From positions 144,292-208,291 of the forward strand of contig NZ_RFLW01000005.1 of the NCBI RefSeq assembly GCF_003719295.1: 64,000 nt of DNA, in the 5' to 3' direction. Made by a program: the position numbers and the translations under genes. Shown in pieces: positions 46,158 to 54,215 of the stretch. Position 1 is the first letter of the stretch, and every line of letters starts with the position of its first letter. The notes beneath the pieces are model-generated. The model ran no database searches. It had not been told where the DNA came from and worked only from the letters and a program-made list of their open reading frames with translations. The stretch comes from Haliea alexandrii (GTDB taxonomy: Bacteria; Pseudomonadota; Gammaproteobacteria; Pseudomonadales; Halieaceae).

Positions 46158-46816
46158 CGCCGCGCCGCCTGCTGCTTGGCGCCCTGCTGGTGAGCTGGCT
46201 CACCGGCTGCGTGAATGCCACCGTGGACCAGATGGTTTTCAATTCTCCCACGGAAGGAATGGGTGATGCCTCAGTGGTCATCCTCGGGCGTCGACACGCC
46301 AGCGACTACGAAACCGAACCGGGTTTCATCAGTTGTGTCGGCAAGCACATCGGCGCCCGCGACCCCGCGATACGCGTGATTGATGAACTCGAATTCCTCA
46401 ACGCCCTCTATCCCTGGTTTGAACCGCGCACAGCGCCGCTGCGCCCGGCAGACCTGGAAAAACTGTTTGCGCACCGCGATGTGGTCGAGAAGTTCGCCAC
46501 CCTGCAAACGCGCTACATGATCTGGATTGACGGCAGCACGGTGCGCGGCGATTCAGCGGGTTCCATGACCTGCGGTATCGGCCCCGGCGGTGCCGGCTGC
46601 TTCGGCTTCGGCACCTGGTCGGATGATGCCAGCTATGAGGCTACCATCTGGGACTTCACCCAGCGCGCCGAAGTTGGGCGTATCAGTGCCACCGCCAGCG
46701 GGCAGTCCTACATGCCTGCGGTGGTGCTGCCCATCCCGATTATCGCCCCCGTGCAGGGCACCGCCTGCGACAGCGTTGGTGACCAGTTGCTGGACTTCCT
46801 CTCCACCGCGAACTAG
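46154..46816 (+). CDS. Lipoprotein of unknown function
   Basis: A 220-residue lipoprotein (lipobox LTGC, Cys19) with a GTG start whose GTGA overlaps the preceding stop codon. It has a central Gly/Cys-rich loop (SMTCGIGPGGAGCFGFG) and cysteines that could form disulphides (SCVGKH, CGIG, GCFG, ACDS). I do not recognise the family. The overlap ties it to the train. Confidence 0.72.
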   Translation: MTPRRLLLGALLVSWLTGCVNATVDQMVFNSPTEGMGDASVVILGRRHASDYETEPGFISCVGKHIGARDPAIRVIDELEFLNALYPWFEPRTAPLRPADLEKLFAHRDVVEKFATLQTRYMIWIDGSTVRGDSAGSMTCGIGPGGAGCFGFGTWSDDASYEATIWDFTQRAEVGRISATASGQSYMPAVVLPIPIIAPVQGTACDSVGDQLLDFLSTAN

Positions 46817-46825
46817 GAGCTGCCC

Positions 46826-48256
46826 ATGATAACCGCACGCATTCGGAACACCGCACTCGGTTGCACACTGCTTGCCGCACTCGCTGGCTGTGCCGGTAAT
46901 CCCGCCACCGGCGGCGCCAGCGTGGTGGTGATGAGTGAGGGCAAGGAAGCGCAGATTGGCGAGGAGATGTATGCCGAAATCCAGAAGGAAGGCACGATCT
47001 ACGACGACCGGGAGTTGCAGGACTACGTGAACCGGATCGGCCAGCGTCTGGTCGCCAACAGTGACCGACCCGACCTGCCCTTCACTTTCACCGTCATCGA
47101 CAGCCCGGATCTCAATGCCTTCGCCACCCCGGGAGGCTATGTCTATATTCACCGCGGGCTGCTCGCCTACCTGGATTCCGAAGCGGAGCTGGCCGGCGTG
47201 CTCGGGCATGAAATCGCCCACGTCACAGCGCGGCATGCGGCACGCCAGCGAGCGGGTTCCATTACCACCCAGGTACTGGCCGTGACCGCCGGCGTGCTCA
47301 CCGGTAGCCGGGACATCATGGACTCCGCCGGCATGTACGGCACCGAGCTGGTGCGTGGCTACGGGCGCGAGCATGAATTGGAGGCAGACGGCCTGGGCGC
47401 GCGGTACATGCACCTGAGTGGCTATGAGCCCGACGCCTTGCTGAATGTGATCGGCGTACTCAAGGATCAGGAGCAATACCAGCGCGTACGCGCCAAAGCA
47501 GGCGGCAAACCGCCAGGCACCTACCATGGTCTCTACGCCACGCACCCACGCAACGACCAGCGCCTGCAAACGGTCATCCGCGCCGCCAATGAACTGGACA
47601 CCGGCCAGGTGCTGGAGGACCCCAGCGTACCCGGCGAGTTTCAGCGACGCACGGACGGCCTGCTCTGGGGGCCACGGATCAAGCGGGAGGAAAACCGCTA
47701 TTACCACAACAAACTCGCTTTCAGTTTTGCCCACCCACCGGGGTGGCAGGTGAGCAGTGGCAGCCAGGCAATCATTGCCAGCGCCGCGGACGGCAGCGCC
47801 AGCCTCACCATCACCCTGCAACGGCCCGACGCAAACCAGACCCCGCAGCAGGCGCTGGAAGCCGCCGCAACAGGCAGCATCAGCGCGGGCCAGGCATTAG
47901 AGCAGGCGGGGCTGCAGGGTTATAGCGCCGTGGCCAGCGGCAGTGGCAACGCCGCGCGTCTGGCCGTCATCAACCACAACTGGCAATACCTGTTCGAGGG
48001 CAAGGCAGATAATTTCAAAGCCGCCGATGCCGACCTGCTGGCCATTATCGAGAGCTTCCGCCCGCTGCACCCACAGGAGCGCAACGCCGGTGAGCAGCGC
48101 TACGTACGCTATATTCAGGTACCGCGCGGAGCCACCATGAGCAGCCTGGCAGCCAGTATTCGCCTGCCGGACGCGGAGGCGCAACTGCGACTCCTGAACG
48201 GCCTGTACCCCAGCGGCGAGCCGCGCACCGGCGACTGGATCAAGGTCATCCAGTAG
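46826..48256 (+). CDS. M48 metalloprotease lipoprotein with C-terminal LysM-like domain
   Basis: A 476-residue lipoprotein (lipobox LAGC, Cys22). The M48 zinc motif is HEIAH with the following HAARQR helix, and EHELEADGLG provides the third ligand region. A middle domain follows (about residues 300-410), and a C-terminal part (VPRGATMSSLAASIRL and the LNGLYPSGEP segment) resembles LysM. Relatives such as BepA and LoiP control outer-membrane assembly. AGGAG precedes the ATG nine bases after the previous gene, so it probably belongs to the train, but M48 genes also stand alone. Confidence 0.85.
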   Translation: MITARIRNTALGCTLLAALAGCAGNPATGGASVVVMSEGKEAQIGEEMYAEIQKEGTIYDDRELQDYVNRIGQRLVANSDRPDLPFTFTVIDSPDLNAFATPGGYVYIHRGLLAYLDSEAELAGVLGHEIAHVTARHAARQRAGSITTQVLAVTAGVLTGSRDIMDSAGMYGTELVRGYGREHELEADGLGARYMHLSGYEPDALLNVIGVLKDQEQYQRVRAKAGGKPPGTYHGLYATHPRNDQRLQTVIRAANELDTGQVLEDPSVPGEFQRRTDGLLWGPRIKREENRYYHNKLAFSFAHPPGWQVSSGSQAIIASAADGSASLTITLQRPDANQTPQQALEAAATGSISAGQALEQAGLQGYSAVASGSGNAARLAVINHNWQYLFEGKADNFKAADADLLAIIESFRPLHPQERNAGEQRYVRYIQVPRGATMSSLAASIRLPDAEAQLRLLNGLYPSGEPRTGDWIKVIQ

Positions 48257-48289
48257 CGACGCAGGCCATCACTGAGCCGGCAACGGCCT

Positions 48290-48940
48290 TCAGCCGTAGC
48301 GCGTATCGGCGACAAACGGGTTGCTGCGGCGCTCCTGGCCGAAGGTGGACGTCGGCCCGTGGCCGGGCACAAAGGTAATGTCATCACCCAGCGGAAACAG
48401 GGTATCGCGGATGCTGTGGATCAACTGGTCGTGGTCACCCCGCGGAAAGTCGGTGCGCCCGATGGAACCCTGAAACAGCACGTCTCCCACCCAGGCCACG
48501 CGCTCGCCCGAGTGCAAAAACACGACATGGCCCGGTGTATGCCCCGGGCAGTGAAAGACCTGTAGCGTCTGTGCGCCCACCGTGACGGTGTCGCCCTGCT
48601 CCAGCCAGCGGTCGGGCGCAAACGCGTCGGCGTGGGGGAAACCCGACATCTGGCACCATTCCGGCAAGCGGTCGATCCAGAAGGCATCCTCTTTCTCCGG
48701 GCCTTCAATCGGCACGGCAAGCTGCTGGCGCAACACGTCTGCGGCGGCGCAGTGATCCATGTGGCCGTGGGTGAGCAGGATCTTCTCTATCGCCGCGCCC
48801 ATTTTTTCGGCCGCCTCCAGCACCCGCTCAACATCGCCGCCGGGATCCACCAGCGCACCCTTGCCGGTTTCCACACACTTGATGATGGAGCAGTTCTGCT
48901 GGTAGGCCGTAACCGGCACGATGGTGACCTGGATAGACAT
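48290..48940 (-). CDS. MBL-fold hydrolase, glyoxalase II-like (YcbL type)
   Basis: A 216-residue metallo-beta-lactamase-fold hydrolase. Zinc ligands lie in THGHMDHCAAA, HCPGHTPGH, WVGDVLF and PGHGPTS. The size and GloB-like pattern match YcbL-type proteins, which may hydrolyse lactoylglutathione. It starts three bases before the end of the symporter gene region and is read the same way, so it probably is co-transcribed with it. Confidence 0.85.
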   Translation of the reverse strand: MSIQVTIVPVTAYQQNCSIIKCVETGKGALVDPGGDVERVLEAAEKMGAAIEKILLTHGHMDHCAAADVLRQQLAVPIEGPEKEDAFWIDRLPEWCQMSGFPHADAFAPDRWLEQGDTVTVGAQTLQVFHCPGHTPGHVVFLHSGERVAWVGDVLFQGSIGRTDFPRGDHDQLIHSIRDTLFPLGDDITFVPGHGPTSTFGQERRSNPFVADTRYG

Positions 48941-48943
48941 GCG

Positions 48944-50230
48944 TTACTTCCGGTTCGTTTCGAGATCAGCCCGGGGATCGTTGAAGACCGCCATGTCGAG
49001 CTGGTTTTCACTTTTGCCCACAATCACTGCCACCGTGGCATCGCCGGTGACGTTGACCGCCGTGCGCACCATGTCGAGCAGGCGGTCCACACCGATAATG
49101 AGCGCGATGCCCTCCACCGGCAGGCCGGCCTGCTCCAGCACCAGCGCCAGGGTTACCAGGCCCACGCCCGGCACCGCCGCGGTGCCGATGGAGGCGAGAG
49201 TGGCGGTGAGGATCACCGTGAGGTAGGCCACCATACTCAACTCAACGCCGTATACCTGCGCGATGAACACCGTCGCCACGCCCTGCATGATCGCCGTGCC
49301 ATCCATGTTGATGGTGGCGCCCAGCGGCACGGTGAAACCCGCCACCGAACTGTGCACACCGAGACGACGTTCAACGGTGCGCAGGGTTATCGGCAGCGTA
49401 GCGCCGGAAGACGCCGTGCTGAAGGCAAAGGCCCACACCGAGCGCATTTTCTGCATCATCATGCGCGGGGAAACCCGGGCGACGGTCGCCAGCAGCGCGT
49501 TGTAGGTAACCAGGCCGTGAAAAATGAGCACCGCGAGCACCGTGAAGAAGTAGGCCGCAAGATCCATGATGGCGCTGATGCCCATCTCGGCAAACAGCTT
49601 CGCCAACAGGGCAAACACGCCCCAGGGCGCCAGCTCCATAAGCAGGCCGACCATCTTCATGATGACGGCTTCCATGTCGGTAAAGAAGCTGGCGATCCGT
49701 CGCCCCGGCTCCCCCGCGTGGGAGATGGCGTAGCCGAAAAGCAGTGCAAACACGATCACCTGCAGCATATTGCCTTCCGCCATGGCGGCGACCGGGTTGG
49801 AGGGCACAATATTCACCAGTACATCGGTGAGCGGCGGCGGCTTGGCCACGTCAAACTGTGCATCGCCCGCCATTTCCACCCCGGCACCGGGGCCGATGGC
49901 CACGGCCGCGAGCAGGGCGATACTGATGGCAATCGCGGTAGTAGCAAGATAAAAAAGAATGGTCTTGACGGCGATAGGCCCCATGCGCGCGCTGTCACCG
50001 AGGGAGCTGGAGCCGCAGATCAGTGACACCAGTACCAGAGGCACGACCAGCAGTTTCAGCGAGGCGACAAACATGCGCCCGACCACATCGAACACGCCAA
50101 GCACCAGCCAGTCATTGACCACCCGGCGCAACGGATCGGCGAGCTCACTACTTTGCAGCAGCAAATTGCACAGGGAGCCCAGCACAATGCCGGCCACCAT
50201 CGCCAGGAGAATCCGCTTGGTAAGGCTCAT
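48944..50230 (-). CDS. Dicarboxylate/amino acid:cation symporter (DAACS family)
   Basis: A 428-residue polytopic transporter of the GltP/DctA family. Family marks include the serine-rich hairpin FSTASSGATLPITLR, the GATINMDGTAIMQG cation-site segment and the late MVRTAVNVTGDATVAV. Whether it prefers glutamate/aspartate or C4-dicarboxylates is not clear. I start at the ATG at 50230; a TTG two codons upstream is less likely. Confidence 0.88.
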   Translation of the reverse strand: MSLTKRILLAMVAGIVLGSLCNLLLQSSELADPLRRVVNDWLVLGVFDVVGRMFVASLKLLVVPLVLVSLICGSSSLGDSARMGPIAVKTILFYLATTAIAISIALLAAVAIGPGAGVEMAGDAQFDVAKPPPLTDVLVNIVPSNPVAAMAEGNMLQVIVFALLFGYAISHAGEPGRRIASFFTDMEAVIMKMVGLLMELAPWGVFALLAKLFAEMGISAIMDLAAYFFTVLAVLIFHGLVTYNALLATVARVSPRMMMQKMRSVWAFAFSTASSGATLPITLRTVERRLGVHSSVAGFTVPLGATINMDGTAIMQGVATVFIAQVYGVELSMVAYLTVILTATLASIGTAAVPGVGLVTLALVLEQAGLPVEGIALIIGVDRLLDMVRTAVNVTGDATVAVIVGKSENQLDMAVFNDPRADLETNRK

Positions 50231-50269
50231 CGGCAAGCCTGCAGTTGGGTTGCCGCGCTGCAGAGGGTT

Positions 50270-50566
50270 TTACGCATCGCTATCGCAGGCTCCCGGCAGG
50301 TGGCTGACCACGTCGGCGTCAGCACAGGCGTTGCAGGGCGAGGACAGGGTTTCGCGTTGCCCCCCATCACGCAGCGCACAAACGGGGTTGTACTCCATGG
50401 TGCACACCTGCGGCCGCGGTTCGCTGCAGACGCTTTCGCTACTGGCGTTTTCCACCTGCAGCGGTGCTTCGCGCGGCGCGTCCTGCGGTGGCACAGGCGC
50501 AGGCGGCTGGTTCGCACCGCAGCCCGAAAGCAGCACAATCAGGCACAGCGCCCCGGTTCGCAGCAT
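50270..50566 (-). CDS. Kazal-type protease-inhibitor-like lipoprotein
   Basis: A 98-residue lipoprotein (lipobox LSGC, Cys16), a Pro-rich linker, then a Kazal-like module (CTMEYNPVCALRDGG with later SPCNACADADVV and a final Cys). In eukaryotes Kazal modules inhibit serine proteases; bacterial copies are mostly uncharacterised. AAGGAA lies seven bases before the ATG. An extension to 50686 would overlap the pirin gene and is rejected. Confidence 0.75.
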   Translation of the reverse strand: MLRTGALCLIVLLSGCGANQPPAPVPPQDAPREAPLQVENASSESVCSEPRPQVCTMEYNPVCALRDGGQRETLSSPCNACADADVVSHLPGACDSDA

Positions 50567-50642
50567 GTGAATTCCTTCGCCATGAAAAAGCGCTAGGGTA
50601 TCACTGCCACCCGCTAAACGCAGCTTTGCCGCCACAGCGTCT

Positions 50643-51482
50643 TCAGCCGAAGTCTCCCGCCTGGTAGTCGCGAATCGCCTGTTCAATTTCCGCCGGGGTG
50701 TTCATGACAAACGGGCCATACTGCGCCACTGGCTCGCCGATGGGCTGCCCACGCAGCAGCAATACGGACGCGCCCTCGCTACCCGCGAGCAATGACCAGT
50801 GGTCACCGCGCGAGGTAATGGCCAGCTGCCCGGCGGACACGGACCGTCCGGACTGCTCAAGGGCGCCGGCATACACGTAAGCCAGCAACGCCTCACCGGC
50901 CAGCACAGGCACCTCAAGCGGCGCGCCGGGCTGCAAGGTGACATCGACAAGTCCCGCACGCGGCGCCAGCTCTTGCAAGGGTCCACGAGACGAGATGGCG
51001 CCCAACTGCCAGTCACCGGCAATGGTGAGCGCGGTAAAGCCGTCTCCCTCGCTCGCCGTCAGCGCTTCGGCGGGAATGTCCCGATAGCGCGGTTCATCCA
51101 TTTTTTCCGCCGCGGGCAGGTTGATCCACAGCTGAAAGCCATGCAAGCCCTGGGTATCTGGCGTGGGCATCTCGGAATGGATAATCCCGCGACCGGCTGA
51201 CATCCATTGCACACCACCACTGCGGATTTCACCGCGGTTGCCGCGGCTGTCCTCATGGATAATACCCCCGTGCTTCATGTAGGTGAGCGTTTGCATACCC
51301 CGGTGCGGGTGTGGCGGGAAGCCCCCACCGAGGTCCTCGCGACGCTCGGCACGCAACTCATCGAGCATGAGTACCGGGTCCATCGCGGCGTGCTGCATAC
51401 CCGTGATGCGCTGAATCGCCACCCCGTCCCCATCCTGGCTGGGCCTGGCAGAACGAATTTCCTGAACTGAACGCGCTTGCAT
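50643..51482 (-). CDS. Pirin family protein
   Basis: A 279-residue bicupin. The metal-binding pattern of the N-terminal cupin is present (HPHRGMQTLTYMKHG, VQWMSAGRGIIHSE), followed by the PDTQGLHGFQLWINLP signature. Bacterial pirins such as YhaK and YhhW respond to electrophiles or have quercetinase activity. GAGGAG lies nine bases before the ATG. It is divergent from a LysR gene that in turn precedes a glutathionyl-hydroquinone reductase gene, which suggests a quinone-stress regulon. Confidence 0.9.
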   Translation of the reverse strand: MQARSVQEIRSARPSQDGDGVAIQRITGMQHAAMDPVLMLDELRAERREDLGGGFPPHPHRGMQTLTYMKHGGIIHEDSRGNRGEIRSGGVQWMSAGRGIIHSEMPTPDTQGLHGFQLWINLPAAEKMDEPRYRDIPAEALTASEGDGFTALTIAGDWQLGAISSRGPLQELAPRAGLVDVTLQPGAPLEVPVLAGEALLAYVYAGALEQSGRSVSAGQLAITSRGDHWSLLAGSEGASVLLLRGQPIGEPVAQYGPFVMNTPAEIEQAIRDYQAGDFG

Positions 51483-51521
51483 GATGTGATCTCCTCAAGA
51501 TTCGGACACACATTAAGCTCG

Positions 51522-51551
51522 TTATTTGCGAAATAAAATCGCATTATTTCG
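51522..51551. promoter_or_regulatory. Palindromic LysR operator candidate between pirin and lysR
   Basis: TTATTTGCGAAATAA (51522-51536) is a perfect palindrome and contains the T-N11-A core of LysR-type sites. CGAAATAA (51529-51536) also pairs with TTATTTCG (51544-51551) around a 7-base spacer. The 103-base divergent gap is markedly AT-rich compared with its surroundings. Confidence 0.6.
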
Positions 51552-51585
51552 CCACTTGCTTTCGATTATTTAAAAAGGTGCTGAC

Positions 51586-52464
51586 ATGAACCGAACCACA
51601 CTCGAACAATGGCGCATGCTGCAGGCAGTGGTGGAACAGGGCGGATTCGCCCAAGCCGCGGCGGCCATTCACAAGAGCCAGTCAACCATCAACCATGCCG
51701 TACACAAGCTGCAGGACCAGCTGGGCGTGCCAGTGCTGGAAGTTGTGGGTCGCAAGGCGCAGCTCACCGAGGCGGGCGCCCTGTTGCTGCGGCGCGCCGG
51801 CCAGCTACTGGCGCAAGCCTCGCAGCTGGAGGATATCGCTACCAGCCTGGCACAGGGCACCGAGGCGGAGATTCACCTGGCCGTTGATGAACTCTACCCC
51901 ACGGAGCACCTTGCCCGCGTGATGGACCTGTTTTCCACGCGCTACCCCAATACCCGTATTGAACTCTACGAGACCATTCTCTCAGGCGGCGCAGAACGGC
52001 TGCTGCGCGGGGAGGTCGGGATGCTGATTGCCAGCGCGGTACCCGGTGGCTTCCTGGGTGAGCCCATCAGGCAGGCTGAGTTTGTTGCGGTGGCAGCCGC
52101 CGATCATGCACTGCATCAGTACGGGCGCCCTCTCACGTTGCAGGACCTCGCGCGGGAGCGGCAAATCGTGGTCAGGGATTCCGCCCAGGACCGTCGCACA
52201 GACTCCGGGTGGCTCGGTGCGGAACAACGCTGGACCGTGAGTCACGTGGCCACCTCCATCGAACTCGTTGGTCGCGGGCTCGGCTTCGCGTGGCTACCCG
52301 TAAGCAGGGTCTCGGCAGCTTTGGACGCGGGGGATATACAGGCACTACCACTCGAACGGGGGGCGCGGCGCTACGCCACCCTGTACCTGACCCTCGCCGA
52401 CCCGGACTGCGCGGGGCCCGCGACACGTGACCTTGCGGGGTTGTTCCGCAGCCAAGCGCTGTAG
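51586..52464 (+). CDS. LysR-family transcriptional regulator
   Basis: A 292-residue regulator with an N-terminal winged helix-turn-helix (AAAAIHKSQSTINHAVHKLQDQLG) and a C-terminal effector domain of the periplasmic-binding type. It is divergent from the pirin gene with a palindrome between them and is followed after 113 bases by the glutathionyl-hydroquinone reductase gene. It is likely to control both, by analogy with YhaJ, which senses quinone-like compounds. The effector is unknown. Confidence 0.88.
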   Translation: MNRTTLEQWRMLQAVVEQGGFAQAAAAIHKSQSTINHAVHKLQDQLGVPVLEVVGRKAQLTEAGALLLRRAGQLLAQASQLEDIATSLAQGTEAEIHLAVDELYPTEHLARVMDLFSTRYPNTRIELYETILSGGAERLLRGEVGMLIASAVPGGFLGEPIRQAEFVAVAAADHALHQYGRPLTLQDLARERQIVVRDSAQDRRTDSGWLGAEQRWTVSHVATSIELVGRGLGFAWLPVSRVSAALDAGDIQALPLERGARRYATLYLTLADPDCAGPATRDLAGLFRSQAL

Positions 52465-52480
52465 GACAAACGGCAATCTA

Positions 52481-52495
52481 TTCTATTTTTTAGAA
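52481..52495. promoter_or_regulatory. Second T-N11-A palindrome, upstream of the hydroquinone reductase gene
   Basis: TTCTATTTTTTAGAA is an inverted repeat (TTCTA, five bases, TAGAA) with the same 15-base span as the pirin-lysR palindrome. It lies 82 bases upstream of the next start codon in a very AT-rich gap. It could be a second LysR site or a weak terminator for lysR. Confidence 0.4.
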
Positions 52496-52577
52496 AGATT
52501 CAGCCAAATATATGCAATTTTAATTAACATTTATCGAATGCACACTGGGCGCGAACTCACAGTAGAGAGGTGGCACC

Positions 52578-53549
52578 ATGGGAAAGCTGGTTGACGGTCA
52601 GTGGCAGGATGTGTGGTACGACACCGCCAGCAATAAAGGGAGGTTCGTGCGCGAAAGCGCCGGTTTCCGCCATTGGGTGACCGCCGATGGCGCGGCAGGA
52701 CCCACGGGTGACGACGGGTTCGCAGCCGCGGCCGGACGCTACCACCTGTATGTGTCGCTCGCCTGCCCCTGGGCACATCGCACGCTGATCGTGCGTGCGC
52801 TCAAGGGCCTGGAAGCGCTGATTGATGTCTCCGTGGTGAGCCCGCTGATGCTGGAGAACGGCTGGACCTTCAACCGCGACGAGGGCAGCAGTGGTGATCT
52901 CGTCGGCAACGCCGATTTCCACCACCAGGTCTACACCCGTGCCGCACCCAACTACACCGGCCGCGTCACGGTGCCGGTGCTCTGGGACCGGGAACGGAAC
53001 ACCATCGTCAGCAACGAGTCCGCCGACATCATTCGCATGTTGAACAGCGCTTTTGACGCCCTGACCGGCAATACTGTGGATCTGTACCCGACCGCGCTGC
53101 ACAGTGCCATCGACGCCTGGAACACACGCATTTATCCCGCGGTGAACAACGGCGTGTACCGCGCGGGCTTCGCGACCACACAGGAGGCCTACGAGGAAGC
53201 CTACGGGGCGCTGTTCAACGAGCTCGATCACCTCGAGGCGCAGCTTGCCGGCCAGCGCTTCCTGACGGGAGAGCGCCTGACCGAAGCGGACATCCGCCTG
53301 TTCACAACCCTCATCCGCTTTGATGCCGTCTACCACGGGCACTTCAAATGCAACCGGCAACGGCTGGAGGACTACCGCCACCTACCCGGCTACATCCGTG
53401 ATATCTACCAGCAACCCGGCGTGGCAGAGACCGTGGACTTTGACCATATCAAGACGCATTACTACGCGTCCCACCGCAACATCAACCCGACCGGTATCGT
53501 GCCGGCTGGGCCGGAGATCGACTACCGCGCCGCACACGGGCGCGCCTAA
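52578..53549 (+). CDS. Glutathionyl-hydroquinone reductase (YqjG/PcpF-like)
   Basis: A 323-residue Xi-class glutathione transferase that removes glutathione from glutathionyl-hydroquinones. The catalytic Cys is in SLACPWAHRTL; the C-terminal domain carries TEADIRLFTTLIRFDAVYHGHFKCN, typical of this class. AGAGGTGG precedes the ATG. The 3' end overlaps the convergent sixA-like gene by four bases. Confidence 0.92.
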   Translation: MGKLVDGQWQDVWYDTASNKGRFVRESAGFRHWVTADGAAGPTGDDGFAAAAGRYHLYVSLACPWAHRTLIVRALKGLEALIDVSVVSPLMLENGWTFNRDEGSSGDLVGNADFHHQVYTRAAPNYTGRVTVPVLWDRERNTIVSNESADIIRMLNSAFDALTGNTVDLYPTALHSAIDAWNTRIYPAVNNGVYRAGFATTQEAYEEAYGALFNELDHLEAQLAGQRFLTGERLTEADIRLFTTLIRFDAVYHGHFKCNRQRLEDYRHLPGYIRDIYQQPGVAETVDFDHIKTHYYASHRNINPTGIVPAGPEIDYRAAHGRA

Positions 53550-54055
53550 GCCGGCGACGGCAGGTCCCGCGGGAACAACTGATGCACAAGCTGACCCGCA
53601 CCGCCGTCGCCCAACGCCGCCCAGTGCTGCAGCGGCAACTGTAGCTGGAGGTAGCCCGCCGTGGGCAGGTTGTTCAGGTGCAGGCCGGGCACCAGGTGAT
53701 TGGCCAGATCCGTCAGGCCGGGGTTGTGGGCAATAAGAAACACAGCCTCATCGGTTTCAGGACGCGCGCGCAGCCAGACCCGCAGCTGCTCTGCGCTGAA
53801 AGTATACAGGGCTGTTTCAGTCCGATGTGACAAGCCACCAAGGCCAGACCAGCCGGAACACAGTCCGGCCAGGGTCATTTGCGCACGCTTTGCACTGCTG
53901 GCATGAATCGGCAGGGGTTGCAGCCAATGCTGCAGGGCAGCGCCCATGCGGGGCGCATCCCGCAGGCCGCGTGCATTGAGTGGACGGTCGTGGTCGGCAA
54001 GCCCCGGCTCGGCCCAATCCGACTTCGCGTGGCGCAGCAAGTGCAGGGTTTTCAT
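53546..54055 (-). CDS. sixA: SixA-like histidine phosphatase
   Basis: A 169-residue phosphatase of the histidine-phosphatase superfamily with LRHAKSDW near the N-terminus and a second catalytic His in [12 protein letters not shown]. This RHAK form is typical of SixA, which in E. coli dephosphorylates the phosphotransferase protein NPr. The 160-base gap to tex shows no clear element. Confidence 0.82.
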   Translation of the reverse strand: MKTLHLLRHAKSDWAEPGLADHDRPLNARGLRDAPRMGAALQHWLQPLPIHASSAKRAQMTLAGLCSGWSGLGGLSHRTETALYTFSAEQLRVWLRARPETDEAVFLIAHNPGLTDLANHLVPGLHLNNLPTAGYLQLQLPLQHWAALGDGGAGQLVHQLFPRDLPSPA

Positions 54056-54215
54056 TCTGGCTTCCTCCTCAACCCATCTTCAGCGAAAGACCTCTCCTCC
54101 GCGCGTTAGCCCGGGGCCAAGTCAGGCACAATTCGGCAGAAAAAACCAGATCGTTTTCACTCCCCGGGTCACGCATAATGGCGCGCCGCGACATTACAGG
54201 ACCGCAACGGACACC

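Noticed and set aside
33939..48256. Identification of the gene train as a Tol-Pal, Ton, Zorya or type VI-like system
   Set aside because: TolQ-like and TonB-C-like parts are present, but TolR/TolA/TolB/Pal, ExbD, ZorC-E and all type VI core genes are absent. FHA and PEGA parts alone are not enough for type VI.
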